The notes under the pieces are model-generated. The model had not been told where the DNA came from and searched no databases. It saw only the letters and a list, made by a program, of their open reading frames with translations. Source: an uncultured bacterium (lineage in GTDB: Bacteria > Actinomycetota > Coriobacteriia > Coriobacteriales > Coriobacteriaceae). Taken from it: DNA of 15,882 nt. The stretch's first letter is position 1. Every line of letters starts with the position of its first letter. The stretch spans positions 1-15,882 of the forward strand of contig CAJMRZ010000017.1 of the NCBI GenBank assembly GCA_905215945.1, written 5' to 3'. Both the position numbers and the translations under genes were made by a program. Positions 6,199 to 13,359 of the stretch are shown here, piece by piece.

Positions 6199-7062
6199 AT
6201 GGCATTTAACGTGAGCGCACTGGGGTTTGGCGACAACGTCGTCGACTGCTACGAGCATATCCACACAATGTATCCGGGTGGCAATGCGGTGAACTTTGCC
6301 GTGTATGCCAAGAAGTGCGGCGCCGCGCGCTCCGCGTATATGGGCATCTTTGGTAATGACGCTGCTGCTGAGCATGTGATTGCGAGTCTTGAGGATGAGG
6401 ACGTTGAGCTTGCCAAGTGCAAGCAGCTCATCGGCGAGAACGGTGCGGCACGCGTGACCGTCGTTAACGGCGACCGTGTTTTCCTTGGCTCCAATGAGGG
6501 CGGCATCCGTGGTGATGCGCGCTATGTGCTCGATCGCTTTGACCTTGCGTACGTGAAGCAGTTCGACGTAGTCCACTCGGGCAACTATTGCTTTACCGAG
6601 CGTGAACTTCCCAAGTTGAAGGCCGCGGGCATCACGGTTTCGTTTGACTTCTCGGACGATTCGACCGACGAGTACTACGAGCAGATTGCTCCCTACGTTG
6701 ACTTCGCGTTCTTTAGCGCGGCAGACGCCGCGAGTGAGGATGAGATTCGCGAGCGTCTGGCATGGGTGAGGAGCCTAGGTCCGCGTTTCGTATCGGCAAC
6801 GGCTGGCGCTGAGGGCTGCATTGCCTATGATGGCGATCGTTATTACCGCCAACTGGCTAAGCCGGTAACGGATATGAAGGACACCATGGGTGCGGGCGAC
6901 TCATTCCTGACTTCGTTCCTGATGTGTTACCTCGATTCCGTCAAGCGTGGCGAGGATGGTGCCGAGGCCATCGAGCGTGCACTCGACTTTGCGGCGGGGT
7001 TTGCTTCGACCGTATGCGGCATGGAAGGCTCCTGGGGCCATGGAGTGCCGATTTCCGAATAG
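6199..7062 (+). CDS. frlD: PfkB-family sugar kinase, fructoselysine 6-kinase-like
   Basis: This cytosolic carbohydrate kinase of the PfkB/ribokinase family has 287 residues. The substrate-binding GGNAVNFAVYAKKCG is at about 27-41 and the signature DTMGAGDSF, carrying catalytic Asp234, at 228-236. The N-terminal GDNVVDCY, the NGDRVFLGSNEGG region and the FDFSDD strand (149-154) match FrlD of E. coli closely. FrlD phosphorylates fructoselysine, an Amadori product, before the deglycase FrlB splits it. No frlB-like SIS-domain gene, transporter or regulator is present here, so the exact substrate is uncertain and could be another ketosamine or sugar. A GAGAGGGG site lies about 8 nt before the ATG. 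An imperfect hairpin with little T tail lies between it and the HAD gene upstream, which is compatible with co-transcription. Confidence 0.8.
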   Translation: MAFNVSALGFGDNVVDCYEHIHTMYPGGNAVNFAVYAKKCGAARSAYMGIFGNDAAAEHVIASLEDEDVELAKCKQLIGENGAARVTVVNGDRVFLGSNEGGIRGDARYVLDRFDLAYVKQFDVVHSGNYCFTERELPKLKAAGITVSFDFSDDSTDEYYEQIAPYVDFAFFSAADAASEDEIRERLAWVRSLGPRFVSATAGAEGCIAYDGDRYYRQLAKPVTDMKDTMGAGDSFLTSFLMCYLDSVKRGEDGAEAIERALDFAAGFASTVCGMEGSWGHGVPISE

Positions 7063-7068
7063 GTGAGC

Positions 7069-7103
7069 AGTCCCGGGGAGTCGAATTGTCGCCCCCCGGG
7101 ACT
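7069..7103. terminator. GC hairpin after the PfkB kinase, no T tract
   Basis: AGTCCCGGGG (7069-7078) and CCCCGGGACT (7094-7103) pair perfectly over 10 bp. The loop can pair further through CGA/TCG. No run of T follows on either strand, so it is a weak intrinsic terminator at best. It may instead stabilise the 3' end of the mRNA. Confidence 0.45.
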
Positions 7104-7106
7104 CCA

Positions 7107-7334
7107 TGGACAAAAAATGCTAAATATGAGTACTGCCACTAATTTAGTAACAGCGAAATTAAGCTTTTGAGGGCCTAGTTGGGTGTCTGCGAGCGATTAA
7201 AACCTGCTAAAAATGACTTTAACCACCTTAAAGTGCCTTGATAATGGATGGCTGTACATTATCAAGGCACTATTTTGCCGTAAAATAATGTTACTGGATT
7301 TGCAACAGTACTCATATTTGACATTTTTTGCCCA
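7107..7334. mobile_element. 228-bp element with 46-bp terminal inverted repeats (MITE-like)
   Basis: The left end 7107-7152 and the right end 7289-7334 are inverted copies that differ at 9 of 46 positions and have no gap. They include a perfect 14-bp block AAATATGAGTACTG, a 9-bp block CAAAAAATG and the inner AGTAACA. The interior is AT-rich, non-coding at gene scale, and carries a perfect 15-bp hairpin (7232-7271). It lies between the ends of two convergent genes, its right edge 7 nt from the stop of the TatD-family gene. No target-site duplication is visible at the edges. A miniature transposable element is the best reading; a large structured RNA or a bidirectional transcription-end module would look similar in one copy. 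Confidence 0.55.
7232..7271 (+). terminator. Perfect 15-bp hairpin inside the inverted-repeat element
   Basis: AGTGCCTTGATAATG (7232-7246) pairs without mismatch to 7257-7271 around a 10-nt loop. On the plus strand it is followed by ATTTTG, a short T run, so it could terminate transcription from the PfkB kinase. On the minus strand no T tract follows. It may equally be the structural core of the surrounding element. Confidence 0.5.
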
Positions 7335-7340
7335 CAGGGG

Positions 7341-8123
7341 TTAGCGAAGGTCAAATACAGAGCGCGCATTTGCTAAAACTGCCGACTCAATGTGCTTAGC
7401 GTCACAGTTTTTGAGTGAGGCAATGCGCATCGAGGTCCTTGTGAGCGATTTGATGAGCGACTGCGCGCTTGTTTCTGTGTTTGCCTCCGCTGGTGCATCG
7501 GTCTCGAGCAGTAAACGATCGAGTGGGATCTGTCGGGCGTATTCGCGTCCACGTTTGGTGGCGAGCATGCGCTGGTTGACGGAAAAATAACAGTCCGCAT
7601 CACGCGCGCGGACGAGTTCGTCCGAAGTACCGCTAAACCAGTGGAAGATGATAGCGGGGGAGTCGGGGTTTGGGATGAGTAGTCCATGCGATTCGAGGAC
7701 GTCCAGTACGGCTCCTGCCGAACGAACGGCGTGAATTGATATCACGCGTCCGGTAAGAGGATGCTGCACGAGCGCATCGCAGAGCCGGTTAAGTGCCTGT
7801 ATTTGTAGCGGCTCACTTCCAGCAAAGCGCGCGGAAAAGTCGAGTCCGACTTCGCCGATGTAGCGCTCTTGGGCAGCAACTTCGCAAAGCAGATTGACTT
7901 CGGTAGGACCGCAGCGACCGTCGGCGAGCCACCAGGGGTGAAGCCCAACGCCGGCGATGATACTTGGTTGGCGACGGGCGCGCTCGTTTGCGGCCGAAAA
8001 GTCGCGTGGATCGATGCCACAGTCAAAGAGCCCCAGCCCCAATGCCGCCGACTCATTGGTCGTAGCATCGGGGCTGAGCATCAAATCAAGGTGACAATGC
8101 GTGTCAAAGAATCGCGGTTCCAT
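7341..8123 (-). CDS. TatD-family metal-dependent hydrolase
   Basis: This 260-residue cytosolic amidohydrolase-fold enzyme has the metal ligands in the TatD order: His9 and His11 in DTHCHLD, Glu91 in IGEVGLDF, His131 in SIHAV, His161 in FHWFSG and Asp209 in LLETDAP. Family members act as DNA exonucleases or DNases, or on D-aminoacyl-tRNA-like substrates, and many remain undefined. The length matches the family. The ATG at 8123 lies 14 nt after the stop of tcdA, with only a weak AGGA about 9 nt upstream, so its translation may depend on coupling to tcdA. Pairing with a tRNA-modifying gene agrees with a nucleic-acid role. The gene ends 7 nt from the inverted-repeat element. Confidence 0.88.
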   Translation of the reverse strand: MEPRFFDTHCHLDLMLSPDATTNESAALGLGLFDCGIDPRDFSAANERARRQPSIIAGVGLHPWWLADGRCGPTEVNLLCEVAAQERYIGEVGLDFSARFAGSEPLQIQALNRLCDALVQHPLTGRVISIHAVRSAGAVLDVLESHGLLIPNPDSPAIIFHWFSGTSDELVRARDADCYFSVNQRMLATKRGREYARQIPLDRLLLETDAPAEANTETSAQSLIKSLTRTSMRIASLKNCDAKHIESAVLANARSVFDLR

Positions 8124-8137
8124 CGTAGGGCATCCTG

Positions 8138-8932
8138 CTAGTCCAGGCGCTGGCCATCGGCGCGCACGTGCTCGGTGCCGCGGCCACTGATCTGGCGGAT
8201 AACCTCGCCGGCAATCATCTGACCCATGATGGGCGGCATAAAGCTGGCGGTTCCCAGTTCGGTACGCTCGTGGATGTTGGACGGGTCGCGGGGTTGGGTC
8301 TTAACCGATTCCTCGCAGCTAAACAGCACGTGCAGACTCTTGATTCCGCGCTTCTTACATTCTTTGCGCATGATGCGGCTCATGGGGTCACGTACCGTAT
8401 CGAAAATGTCGGCAAAGCGGAGGCACTCGGGATGGAGCTTGTTGGCCCCGCCCATGGAGCTAACCAAACGAATGTCGTGGTCCTGAGCATATTTGGCAAT
8501 GGTGAGCTTGGCCGAGATGGTGTCGATGGCGTCGACGACGTAGTCGAGCTTGCCGTCCGTCTGCTCCAAAACGCTCGCGAAGAACTCGTCGATGTTGTCG
8601 CTCAGCAGGTATTCGGTGCGTTTGATAACGGTGGCGGTGGGATTGATGTCGTGGATCATGGCTTCCATAACATCGACCTTGCGCTTGCCGATGGTGCTGT
8701 GAAAGGCGATGGCCTGGCGATTGATATTGCTGGGCGCGATGATGTCCTTGTCCAGAATGACGAAATGTCCGATGCCGCCGCGGGCGAGTGCCTCGCAGCA
8801 GTTGGAGCCCACGCCTCCGCAGCCGAGCACCAGCACCGTAGCATCGGCGAGCTTATCGAGTGCCTCGCGGCCCATGATGATTTCGAGCTTGGTATCGCGC
8901 GTCTCGACGAGAGCAGTAGCGTTTTCGGTCAT
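8138..8932 (-). CDS. tcdA: tRNA threonylcarbamoyladenosine dehydratase (TcdA/CsdL)
   Basis: This E1-like, ThiF-family enzyme uses ATP to convert t6A37 of ANN-decoding tRNAs to the cyclic ct6A form. The nucleotide-binding loop is GCGGVGSN at about 37-44, the adenylation segment SNINRQ at 68-73, RKVDVME at 84-90, and VDAIDTISAKL at about 133-143. The family's C-terminal HVLFSCEE and the proline-rich FMPPIMGQMIAGEV stretch are present. The 264-residue length is typical. An ATG also stands at 8938, but GGAGG abuts it directly, whereas it lies 6 nt before the ATG at 8932, so the latter is the likelier start. A sulfur-transfer partner such as CsdA or CsdE is not in the window. The TatD-family gene follows after 14 nt. 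Confidence 0.9.
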   Translation of the reverse strand: MTENATALVETRDTKLEIIMGREALDKLADATVLVLGCGGVGSNCCEALARGGIGHFVILDKDIIAPSNINRQAIAFHSTIGKRKVDVMEAMIHDINPTATVIKRTEYLLSDNIDEFFASVLEQTDGKLDYVVDAIDTISAKLTIAKYAQDHDIRLVSSMGGANKLHPECLRFADIFDTVRDPMSRIMRKECKKRGIKSLHVLFSCEESVKTQPRDPSNIHERTELGTASFMPPIMGQMIAGEVIRQISGRGTEHVRADGQRLD

Positions 8933-9044
8933 AGACATCCTCCGATGGGGAAGCGAATCGTGTTTTAGCTATCGCCATTATAGGTAATCGCCCATAGGTT
9001 GCGATGACGCTTACTTTGATGTGGTTTGAAGCATTTCGATTAAA

Positions 9045-9077
9045 TAGTTAGACAAACATCTAAATATCCAGTATAGT
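9045..9077 (+). promoter_or_regulatory. sdpRI promoter with overlapping operator
   Basis: TAGACA (9049-9054) and TATAGT (9072-9077) are separated by exactly 17 nt and match the sigma-70-type consensus well. A 22-bp inverted repeat, TAGTTAGA-N6-TCTAAATA (9045-9066, one mismatch), covers the -35. That is where an ArsR-type repressor would block RNA polymerase, so the pair is probably autoregulated by the first gene. The start of transcription should lie near 9084. Confidence 0.75.
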
Positions 9078-9111
9078 GTGCGCGTCATGAGGGGCGCTGA
9101 GAGGAGGTCTT

Positions 9112-9390
9112 ATGCCGGGAGAGGGTTTTAAGGCGCTTGCCGATCCAACGCGACGGCGCATTTTGGAGTTGCTACGCGAGGGCAATTGCACGGCGGGGGA
9201 GCTTGCCGAGCATTTCGATATCAGTAAGCCGTCGCTAAGTCATCACTTGGCGACGCTCAAAAACGCCGGATTGGTGACCGACGAGCGCCATGGCCAAAAC
9301 ATCGTATACAGCTTAAACACCACCGTCATGCAGGACTTGATCGGTTGGTTTATGGGCTTTACAAACACGGAAGGTGATAAGGATGAATAA
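9112..9390 (+). CDS. sdpR: ArsR-family autorepressor, SdpR-like
   Basis: This 92-residue winged-helix repressor has FKALADPTRRRILELL at the N terminus, a recognition region around DISKPSLSHHLATLKNAGL (about 36-54) and the wing plus YSLNTTVMQDL end that mark the SdpR group. No Cys metal-sensing pair of classic ArsR type is seen; Cys26 is single. In Bacillus subtilis SdpR represses its own operon and is sequestered at the membrane by SdpI when the SdpC toxin binds. GAGGAGG precedes the ATG by about 6 nt. The gene overlaps the next by 8 nt, and its probable operator sits on its own promoter. Confidence 0.88.
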   Translation: MPGEGFKALADPTRRRILELLREGNCTAGELAEHFDISKPSLSHHLATLKNAGLVTDERHGQNIVYSLNTTVMQDLIGWFMGFTNTEGDKDE

Positions 9391-10087
9391 CGAAAACAAG
9401 GGCATTCACGCCACGGGGGTATCGCGGCGTGTGTGGATTGCGCTGATCGCTCTGTGCGTCGCCAATGTCGTAGCGCACCTCATAGTGATGCCGAGCTTGC
9501 CTGCGCAGATTCCTACGCACTGGGGCGCGAACGGCGCCGTCGACGGTTGGGGTCCTAGCTGGATGGCCTCCGCGCTCGGCGTGCTGCCTCTGGCACTTCT
9601 TGCGATGTTCTACGTCGTGCCACGCATTGACCCCAAGGGCGAGGCGTATCGAACCTCGGGCAAGTTCTATCAGGGCTTCGTAATCGCCTTCACCTTGTTT
9701 ATGTGCGCCATAAGCTGGTTGGGTGAGCTTACGATCTGGGACGTGGTGCCGGCGGTCGGTTCGGTCAACGTGCTGATTTCCGGTGTTGTCGGTTTGCTGT
9801 TCATCGGCGTAGGCAACTACTTGCCGCGTGTGAAGCGGAACTATACACTCGGTATCAAGACGCCCTGGGCGCTTGCCGATCCCGAGAACTGGCGCCGTAC
9901 GCAGCGCTTTGGCGGTGCCTGCTTTATGGTGCTGGGTGTTGGCCTGATTGTGATGGGCGTGGCAGGCAGCGTGCTTTCGAGTGAAGTCGTCGCCGCAGTG
10001 ATTGCGGTTCTGGCGTTTGGTTCGGTCGGAGCCGTCTACGTCTACTCGTATCTGCTGTGGCGCAAATCGCAGCGAGCCGCTCGTTAA
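9383..10087 (+). CDS. sdpI: SdpI-family membrane protein (DUF1648)
   Basis: This 234-residue integral membrane protein has about six hydrophobic helices. The segment between the first two reads LPAQIPTHWGANGAVDGWG, the hallmark of the DUF1648 part. The SdpI signature GNYLPRVKRNYTLGIKTPWAL with ENWRRTQ follows the fourth helix. In Bacillus SdpI gives immunity to the SdpC killing factor and relays its presence to SdpR. Here no sdpABC toxin genes are adjacent, so it may protect against a neighbour's toxin or sense another envelope stress. The ATG at 9383 is chosen over a GTG at 9374 because GGAAGG lies about 8 nt before it; it overlaps the repressor gene by 8 nt. Confidence 0.88.
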   Translation: MNNENKGIHATGVSRRVWIALIALCVANVVAHLIVMPSLPAQIPTHWGANGAVDGWGPSWMASALGVLPLALLAMFYVVPRIDPKGEAYRTSGKFYQGFVIAFTLFMCAISWLGELTIWDVVPAVGSVNVLISGVVGLLFIGVGNYLPRVKRNYTLGIKTPWALADPENWRRTQRFGGACFMVLGVGLIVMGVAGSVLSSEVVAAVIAVLAFGSVGAVYVYSYLLWRKSQRAAR

Positions 10088-10153
10088 GGTTGCGGAAAAC
10101 TAGCGTACGCAGTTCATAGTATGTTCCGGGGGACTTTTCCCAGGTAGTATTAG

Positions 10154-10180
10154 GGGGTGTGGGCAACCATGCCCCTTTTT
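10154..10180 (+). terminator. Intrinsic terminator after sdpRI
   Basis: A 9-bp stem (arms 10154-10162 and 10167-10175, two G-T wobbles) closes on a GCAA tetraloop and is followed by TTTTT (10176-10180). It separates sdpI from ettA. The remaining 91 nt up to ettA must therefore carry its promoter, but no convincing hexamer pair is visible there; a 6-bp GTTTCC/GGAAAC pair (10212-10217, 10239-10244) is present. Confidence 0.85.
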
Positions 10181-10271
10181 CGTTAAGTTTCAGAGCTGGT
10201 TTCCTCATTTCGTTTCCACTAAAGCGAATCAAGAATAGGGAAACAGCAGGTAGAAAGGATAGAACAGACAA

Positions 10272-11951
10272 ATGGCGGAGTTTATCTACCAGATGTATCA
10301 GGCTCGTAAGGCCCATGGCGACAAGGTGATCCTTGACGACGTGACCCTGAGCTTCTACCCCGGTGCCAAGATCGGCGTCGTGGGCCCCAACGGTATGGGC
10401 AAGTCGACCCTGCTCAAGATCATGGCCGGCATCGAGGAGGTCTCCAACGGTGATGCCAAGCTCACTCCCGGCTACACCGTGGGCATCCTGCAGCAGGAGC
10501 CGCCGCTCGACGACGACAAGACCGTCATCGAGAACGTGCGCATGGCATTTGGCGACATGATCGCCAAGGTCGATCGCTTCAACAAAATCGGCGAGGAGAT
10601 GTGCGACCCGGACTGCGACATGGATGCCCTCATGGCCGAGATGGGCAAGCTCCAGGACGAGATCGACGCCGCCGACGGCTGGGATATCGATTCCAAGCTC
10701 GGTCAGGCCATGGACGCCCTGCAGCTGCCCGATTCCGACATGCCGGTTAACGTGCTTTCCGGCGGCGAGCGCCGTCGCGTGGCCCTGTGCAAGCTGCTGC
10801 TCGAGGCTCCCGACCTGCTGCTGCTCGACGAGCCCACAAACCACCTGGACGCCGAGTCGATCCTGTGGCTCGAGCACTTCCTGCACAACTACCAGGGTGC
10901 CGTGCTTGCCGTCACGCACGATCGCTACTTCCTGGATAATGTTGCCGAGTGGATCTGCGAGGTCGACCGCGGTCACCTTTATCCCTACAAGGGCAACTAC
11001 TCCACGTATCTGGAGACCAAGGCCGCCCGCATCGAGGCGCAGGGCAACCGTGACGCCAAGCTCGCCAAGCGCATGGAGGCCGAGCTCGAGTGGGTGCGCA
11101 GCTCGCCCAAGGCTCGTCAGGCCAAGAACAAGGCCCGTCTGGCTCGCTACGAGGAGATGGAGGCCGAGGCCCGCGCAAGCCAGAAGCTCGACTGGACCGA
11201 CATCCGCATTCCCGTTGGACCGCGTCTGGGCAACAAGGTGCTTGAGGCTCATCATCTGCACAAGGAATTCGATGGCCGCGTGCTCATCGATGACCTTTCG
11301 TTCACCCTGCCGCGCAACGGCATCGTGGGCGTGATCGGCCCCAACGGTGTCGGTAAGACCACGCTGTTCAAGACGATTGTGGGTCTGGAGCCGCTGACTT
11401 CGGGCGAGCTCGAGGTGGGCGAGACCGTCAAGATTAGCTACGTTGATCAGAACCGCTCCGGCATCGACCCCGACAAGAACCTGTGGGAGGTCGTCTCGGA
11501 CGGCCTGGACCACATGATGGTCGGCGAGACCGAGGTCCCGAGCCGCGCCTATGTGGCGAGCTTTGGCTTTAAGGGCCAGGACCAGCAGAAGCGCGCTGGC
11601 GTACTCTCCGGTGGCGAGCGCAACCGTCTGAACCTGGCACTCACGCTCAAGCAGGGCGGCAACCTGCTGCTCCTCGACGAGCCCACGAACGACCTCGACG
11701 TCGAGACGCTGTCCTCGCTCGAGGCGGCGCTGCTCGAGTTCCCGGGCTGCTCGGTGGTCATTAGCCACGACCGTATGTTCCTGGACCGCGTCGCCACGCA
11801 CATTCTGGCGTGGGAGGGCACCGACGAGAATCCGGGCAACTGGTATTGGTTCGAGGGTAATTTCGAGGCCTATCAGGCCAACCGCATCGAGCGCCTGGGC
11901 GAGGACGCGGCCCAGCCGCATCGTATTCACCGTAAGCTGACGCGCGACTAG
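10272..11951 (+). CDS. ettA: ABC-F energy-dependent translational throttle protein EttA
   Basis: This soluble, duplicated-ATPase ABC-F factor binds the ribosomal E site and gates the first elongation steps according to ATP/ADP level. Both nucleotide-binding domains are complete. The first has Walker A GPNGMGKST (about 38-46), signature LSGGERRR and Walker B LLLLDEPTNHLD. The second has GPNGVGKTT (about 355-363), LSGGERNR and LLLLDEPTNDLD. The EttA arm insertion follows in the first domain (about 95-150), and the linker has the KARQAKNKARLARYEE basic helix. The start MAEFIYQM, the PSRAYV motif and the 559-residue length all fit EttA rather than resistance ABC-F proteins. AAGGA lies 12 nt before the ATG, longer than usual. 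Its strong codon bias toward C-ending codons suggests high expression. It is a single-gene unit between two terminators. Confidence 0.95.
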   Translation: MAEFIYQMYQARKAHGDKVILDDVTLSFYPGAKIGVVGPNGMGKSTLLKIMAGIEEVSNGDAKLTPGYTVGILQQEPPLDDDKTVIENVRMAFGDMIAKVDRFNKIGEEMCDPDCDMDALMAEMGKLQDEIDAADGWDIDSKLGQAMDALQLPDSDMPVNVLSGGERRRVALCKLLLEAPDLLLLDEPTNHLDAESILWLEHFLHNYQGAVLAVTHDRYFLDNVAEWICEVDRGHLYPYKGNYSTYLETKAARIEAQGNRDAKLAKRMEAELEWVRSSPKARQAKNKARLARYEEMEAEARASQKLDWTDIRIPVGPRLGNKVLEAHHLHKEFDGRVLIDDLSFTLPRNGIVGVIGPNGVGKTTLFKTIVGLEPLTSGELEVGETVKISYVDQNRSGIDPDKNLWEVVSDGLDHMMVGETEVPSRAYVASFGFKGQDQQKRAGVLSGGERNRLNLALTLKQGGNLLLLDEPTNDLDVETLSSLEAALLEFPGCSVVISHDRMFLDRVATHILAWEGTDENPGNWYWFEGNFEAYQANRIERLGEDAAQPHRIHRKLTRD

Positions 11952-11961
11952 TAGCAAGTAG

Positions 11962-11992
11962 AAAGGCCGCCACCAAGGGCGGCCTTTCTTGT
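11962..11992 (+). terminator. Intrinsic terminator of ettA
   Basis: AAAGGCCGCC (11962-11971) pairs perfectly with GGCGGCCTTT (11978-11987) around a 6-nt loop and runs into TTTCTTGT. It lies 11 nt after the ettA stop and marks the left edge of the AT-richer island. Confidence 0.9.
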
Positions 11993-12163
11993 AGCAATTG
12001 CACTGCAGCTATGCCCTGGCTGCTGGTTTGATTCATAATCAAAGTTATCTCTTTGGGATTAAAGCCCGTTTTTGCTATGAGCGATTTTCTAATTCCGTTT
12101 AAAACGTAAAGACGCATTGGGTTGCAAGGACATAAGCAAATCGAATTGAAATATAACCAGTGC

Positions 12164-12189
12164 TGTAACGTTACAAAAAAGATTATAGA
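12164..12189 (+). promoter_or_regulatory. Candidate promoter with perfect 12-bp palindrome
   Basis: TGTAACGTTACA (12164-12175) is a perfect palindrome. TATAGA (12184-12189) downstream is a good -10, with no good -35 at 17 nt, where the palindrome begins. That arrangement suits an activator or a repressor acting at the -35 position. The 240-nt gap 11993-12231 around it is AT-rich and otherwise holds no gene I can support. Confidence 0.4.
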
Positions 12190-12231
12190 ATAGGAGTACC
12201 TTATAAGTCGCTTCTCTAGAAAGAAGAACAT

Positions 12232-13359
12232 ATGCTTTCGCGTCGTCGTTTTCTGCAACTTGTCGCGTCTTCAATTGTCGCCTTAGCCGCACGTCCGAAA
12301 GAGGTTTTTGCTTCGACGGGCAATATTGATGGTGAGCAGATACAATTTACTTCTGAAATTGCGCAAGAGCTTGCCGATAAATATATAAAGGGACTCCTCG
12401 GCTATTCGTATACGCCTTCTGACCCTATTCCTTTTGTAGATGTTGATGGGTCCCCGCTTGGTTACATTGTTCCGGTTGTGACATCCAATAGAGCCGCGGG
12501 CTATTTGGTTTTAGATGCTTCAGATGATGAAATACTTACGGGATATCGTTTTGGAGACGGCTTAGTCAGCCCTATGGATCGGGGAGGAGATCTTGGTGTC
12601 GAGTCTTATTCTTTCAATAACCCAGTCGTAATGATCAATCCATTCGAATTCGGCGTGCAATCTTTGGACGGTTCAATAACAACAAATTGCGGAAGAACAA
12701 TCCCGGCTGTTTCCATAGAAGGACGGCCTGTCGTTTTATCGAATAAACCTTCAAGCTGGAACGATGTTGTAATTTACGCAACTCAAATGCAGGATTACAC
12801 AGTATCTGGATTTCGTTCCATTTCTCAGTTTATGTCATATGATGAAAGCGAGATTAAGAGGCTTACCGCCCACTATGCTTGTATGGTGACAGCTTTTTCG
12901 AACGTTGCGGAACTGTATGGCATTGCCAATTTATATAGCGACCCTTCGCAATATATGCAGATATGGAGTTACACCAATACCCATGCTCTTTCCGATGAAG
13001 AACAGACTGTTCCCGGCGTTGTTTTGGGTGGAACGCCGATATCAACCTGTGCAACGGGGTTTACAAATTACTGCGCAAGCAGAGGAAGTACTCTTATCGC
13101 CCGCACTGTCTCCTCTCCGGCTATCGCGAGCATTCAAAATGAGATTAACTCTAATAGACCGAATGTTTTACATGCGAGTTTGTACAACGGATCAGCCCAT
13201 TCTGTAACAGCGGAGGCTTACGCCACACTTACTGGTAAGAAAACTGGAGAGACAAGGCAGATGATTGGCATAGCGGACGGCTGGAATTCATCTTTATCCT
13301 TCCTGAAGTATGATCAGAGCTATTATGCGTGGACTTATGGAACGACTTTTTCGAAGTAG
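12232..13359 (+). CDS. Tat-exported papain-like cysteine protease (putative)
   Basis: The 375-residue protein begins with a twin-arginine signal, SRRRFLQ, followed by a hydrophobic stretch and a likely VFA-S cleavage site near residue 27. It should thus be folded before export. Residues about 35-120 (GYIVPVV, GYLVLDASDDEILTGY) resemble the inhibitory prodomain of C10/streptopain-type proteases. A candidate Cys217 in HYACMVTAFSNVAELYG stands at the head of a helix, His323 in SAHSVTAEAY follows an I..EI....P segment, and Asp349-Gly-Trp-Asn352 ends the triad. This is the order and spacing of C39/C10 papain-fold peptidases. I infer the fold from these motifs; the precise family and target are unknown. 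The ribosome site is only GA-rich. The codon use is much AT-richer than ettA (a hand count of 12301-12360 gives 23 of 60 G/C, against 40 of 60 at 10801-10860), which suggests transfer. Confidence 0.7.
   Translation: MLSRRRFLQLVASSIVALAARPKEVFASTGNIDGEQIQFTSEIAQELADKYIKGLLGYSYTPSDPIPFVDVDGSPLGYIVPVVTSNRAAGYLVLDASDDEILTGYRFGDGLVSPMDRGGDLGVESYSFNNPVVMINPFEFGVQSLDGSITTNCGRTIPAVSIEGRPVVLSNKPSSWNDVVIYATQMQDYTVSGFRSISQFMSYDESEIKRLTAHYACMVTAFSNVAELYGIANLYSDPSQYMQIWSYTNTHALSDEEQTVPGVVLGGTPISTCATGFTNYCASRGSTLIARTVSSPAIASIQNEINSNRPNVLHASLYNGSAHSVTAEAYATLTGKKTGETRQMIGIADGWNSSLSFLKYDQSYYAWTYGTTFSK

Noticed and set aside
7107..7334. A full insertion sequence
   Set aside because: The space between the inverted ends is under 140 nt and has no transposase frame; only a miniature element or structured repeat is possible.
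8168..8968. A 266-codon plus-strand frame opposite tcdA
   Set aside because: tcdA has full family motifs on the minus strand; the mirror frame has no ribosome site and no recognisable domain.
9112..10087. A metal-responsive ArsR resistance operon
   Set aside because: The repressor lacks paired Cys metal ligands and the partner is an SdpI/DUF1648 protein, not an efflux pump.
10272..11951. An antibiotic-resistance ABC-F gene
   Set aside because: Length, arm and linker, and the MAEFIYQM start match EttA, a housekeeping translation factor, rather than Msr, Vga or OptrA types.
9924..11957. A 677-codon open frame on the minus strand across ettA and sdpI
   Set aside because: It is antisense to a clear ettA and exists because of strong GC bias at third positions; its product is compositionally odd and has no ribosome site or motif.
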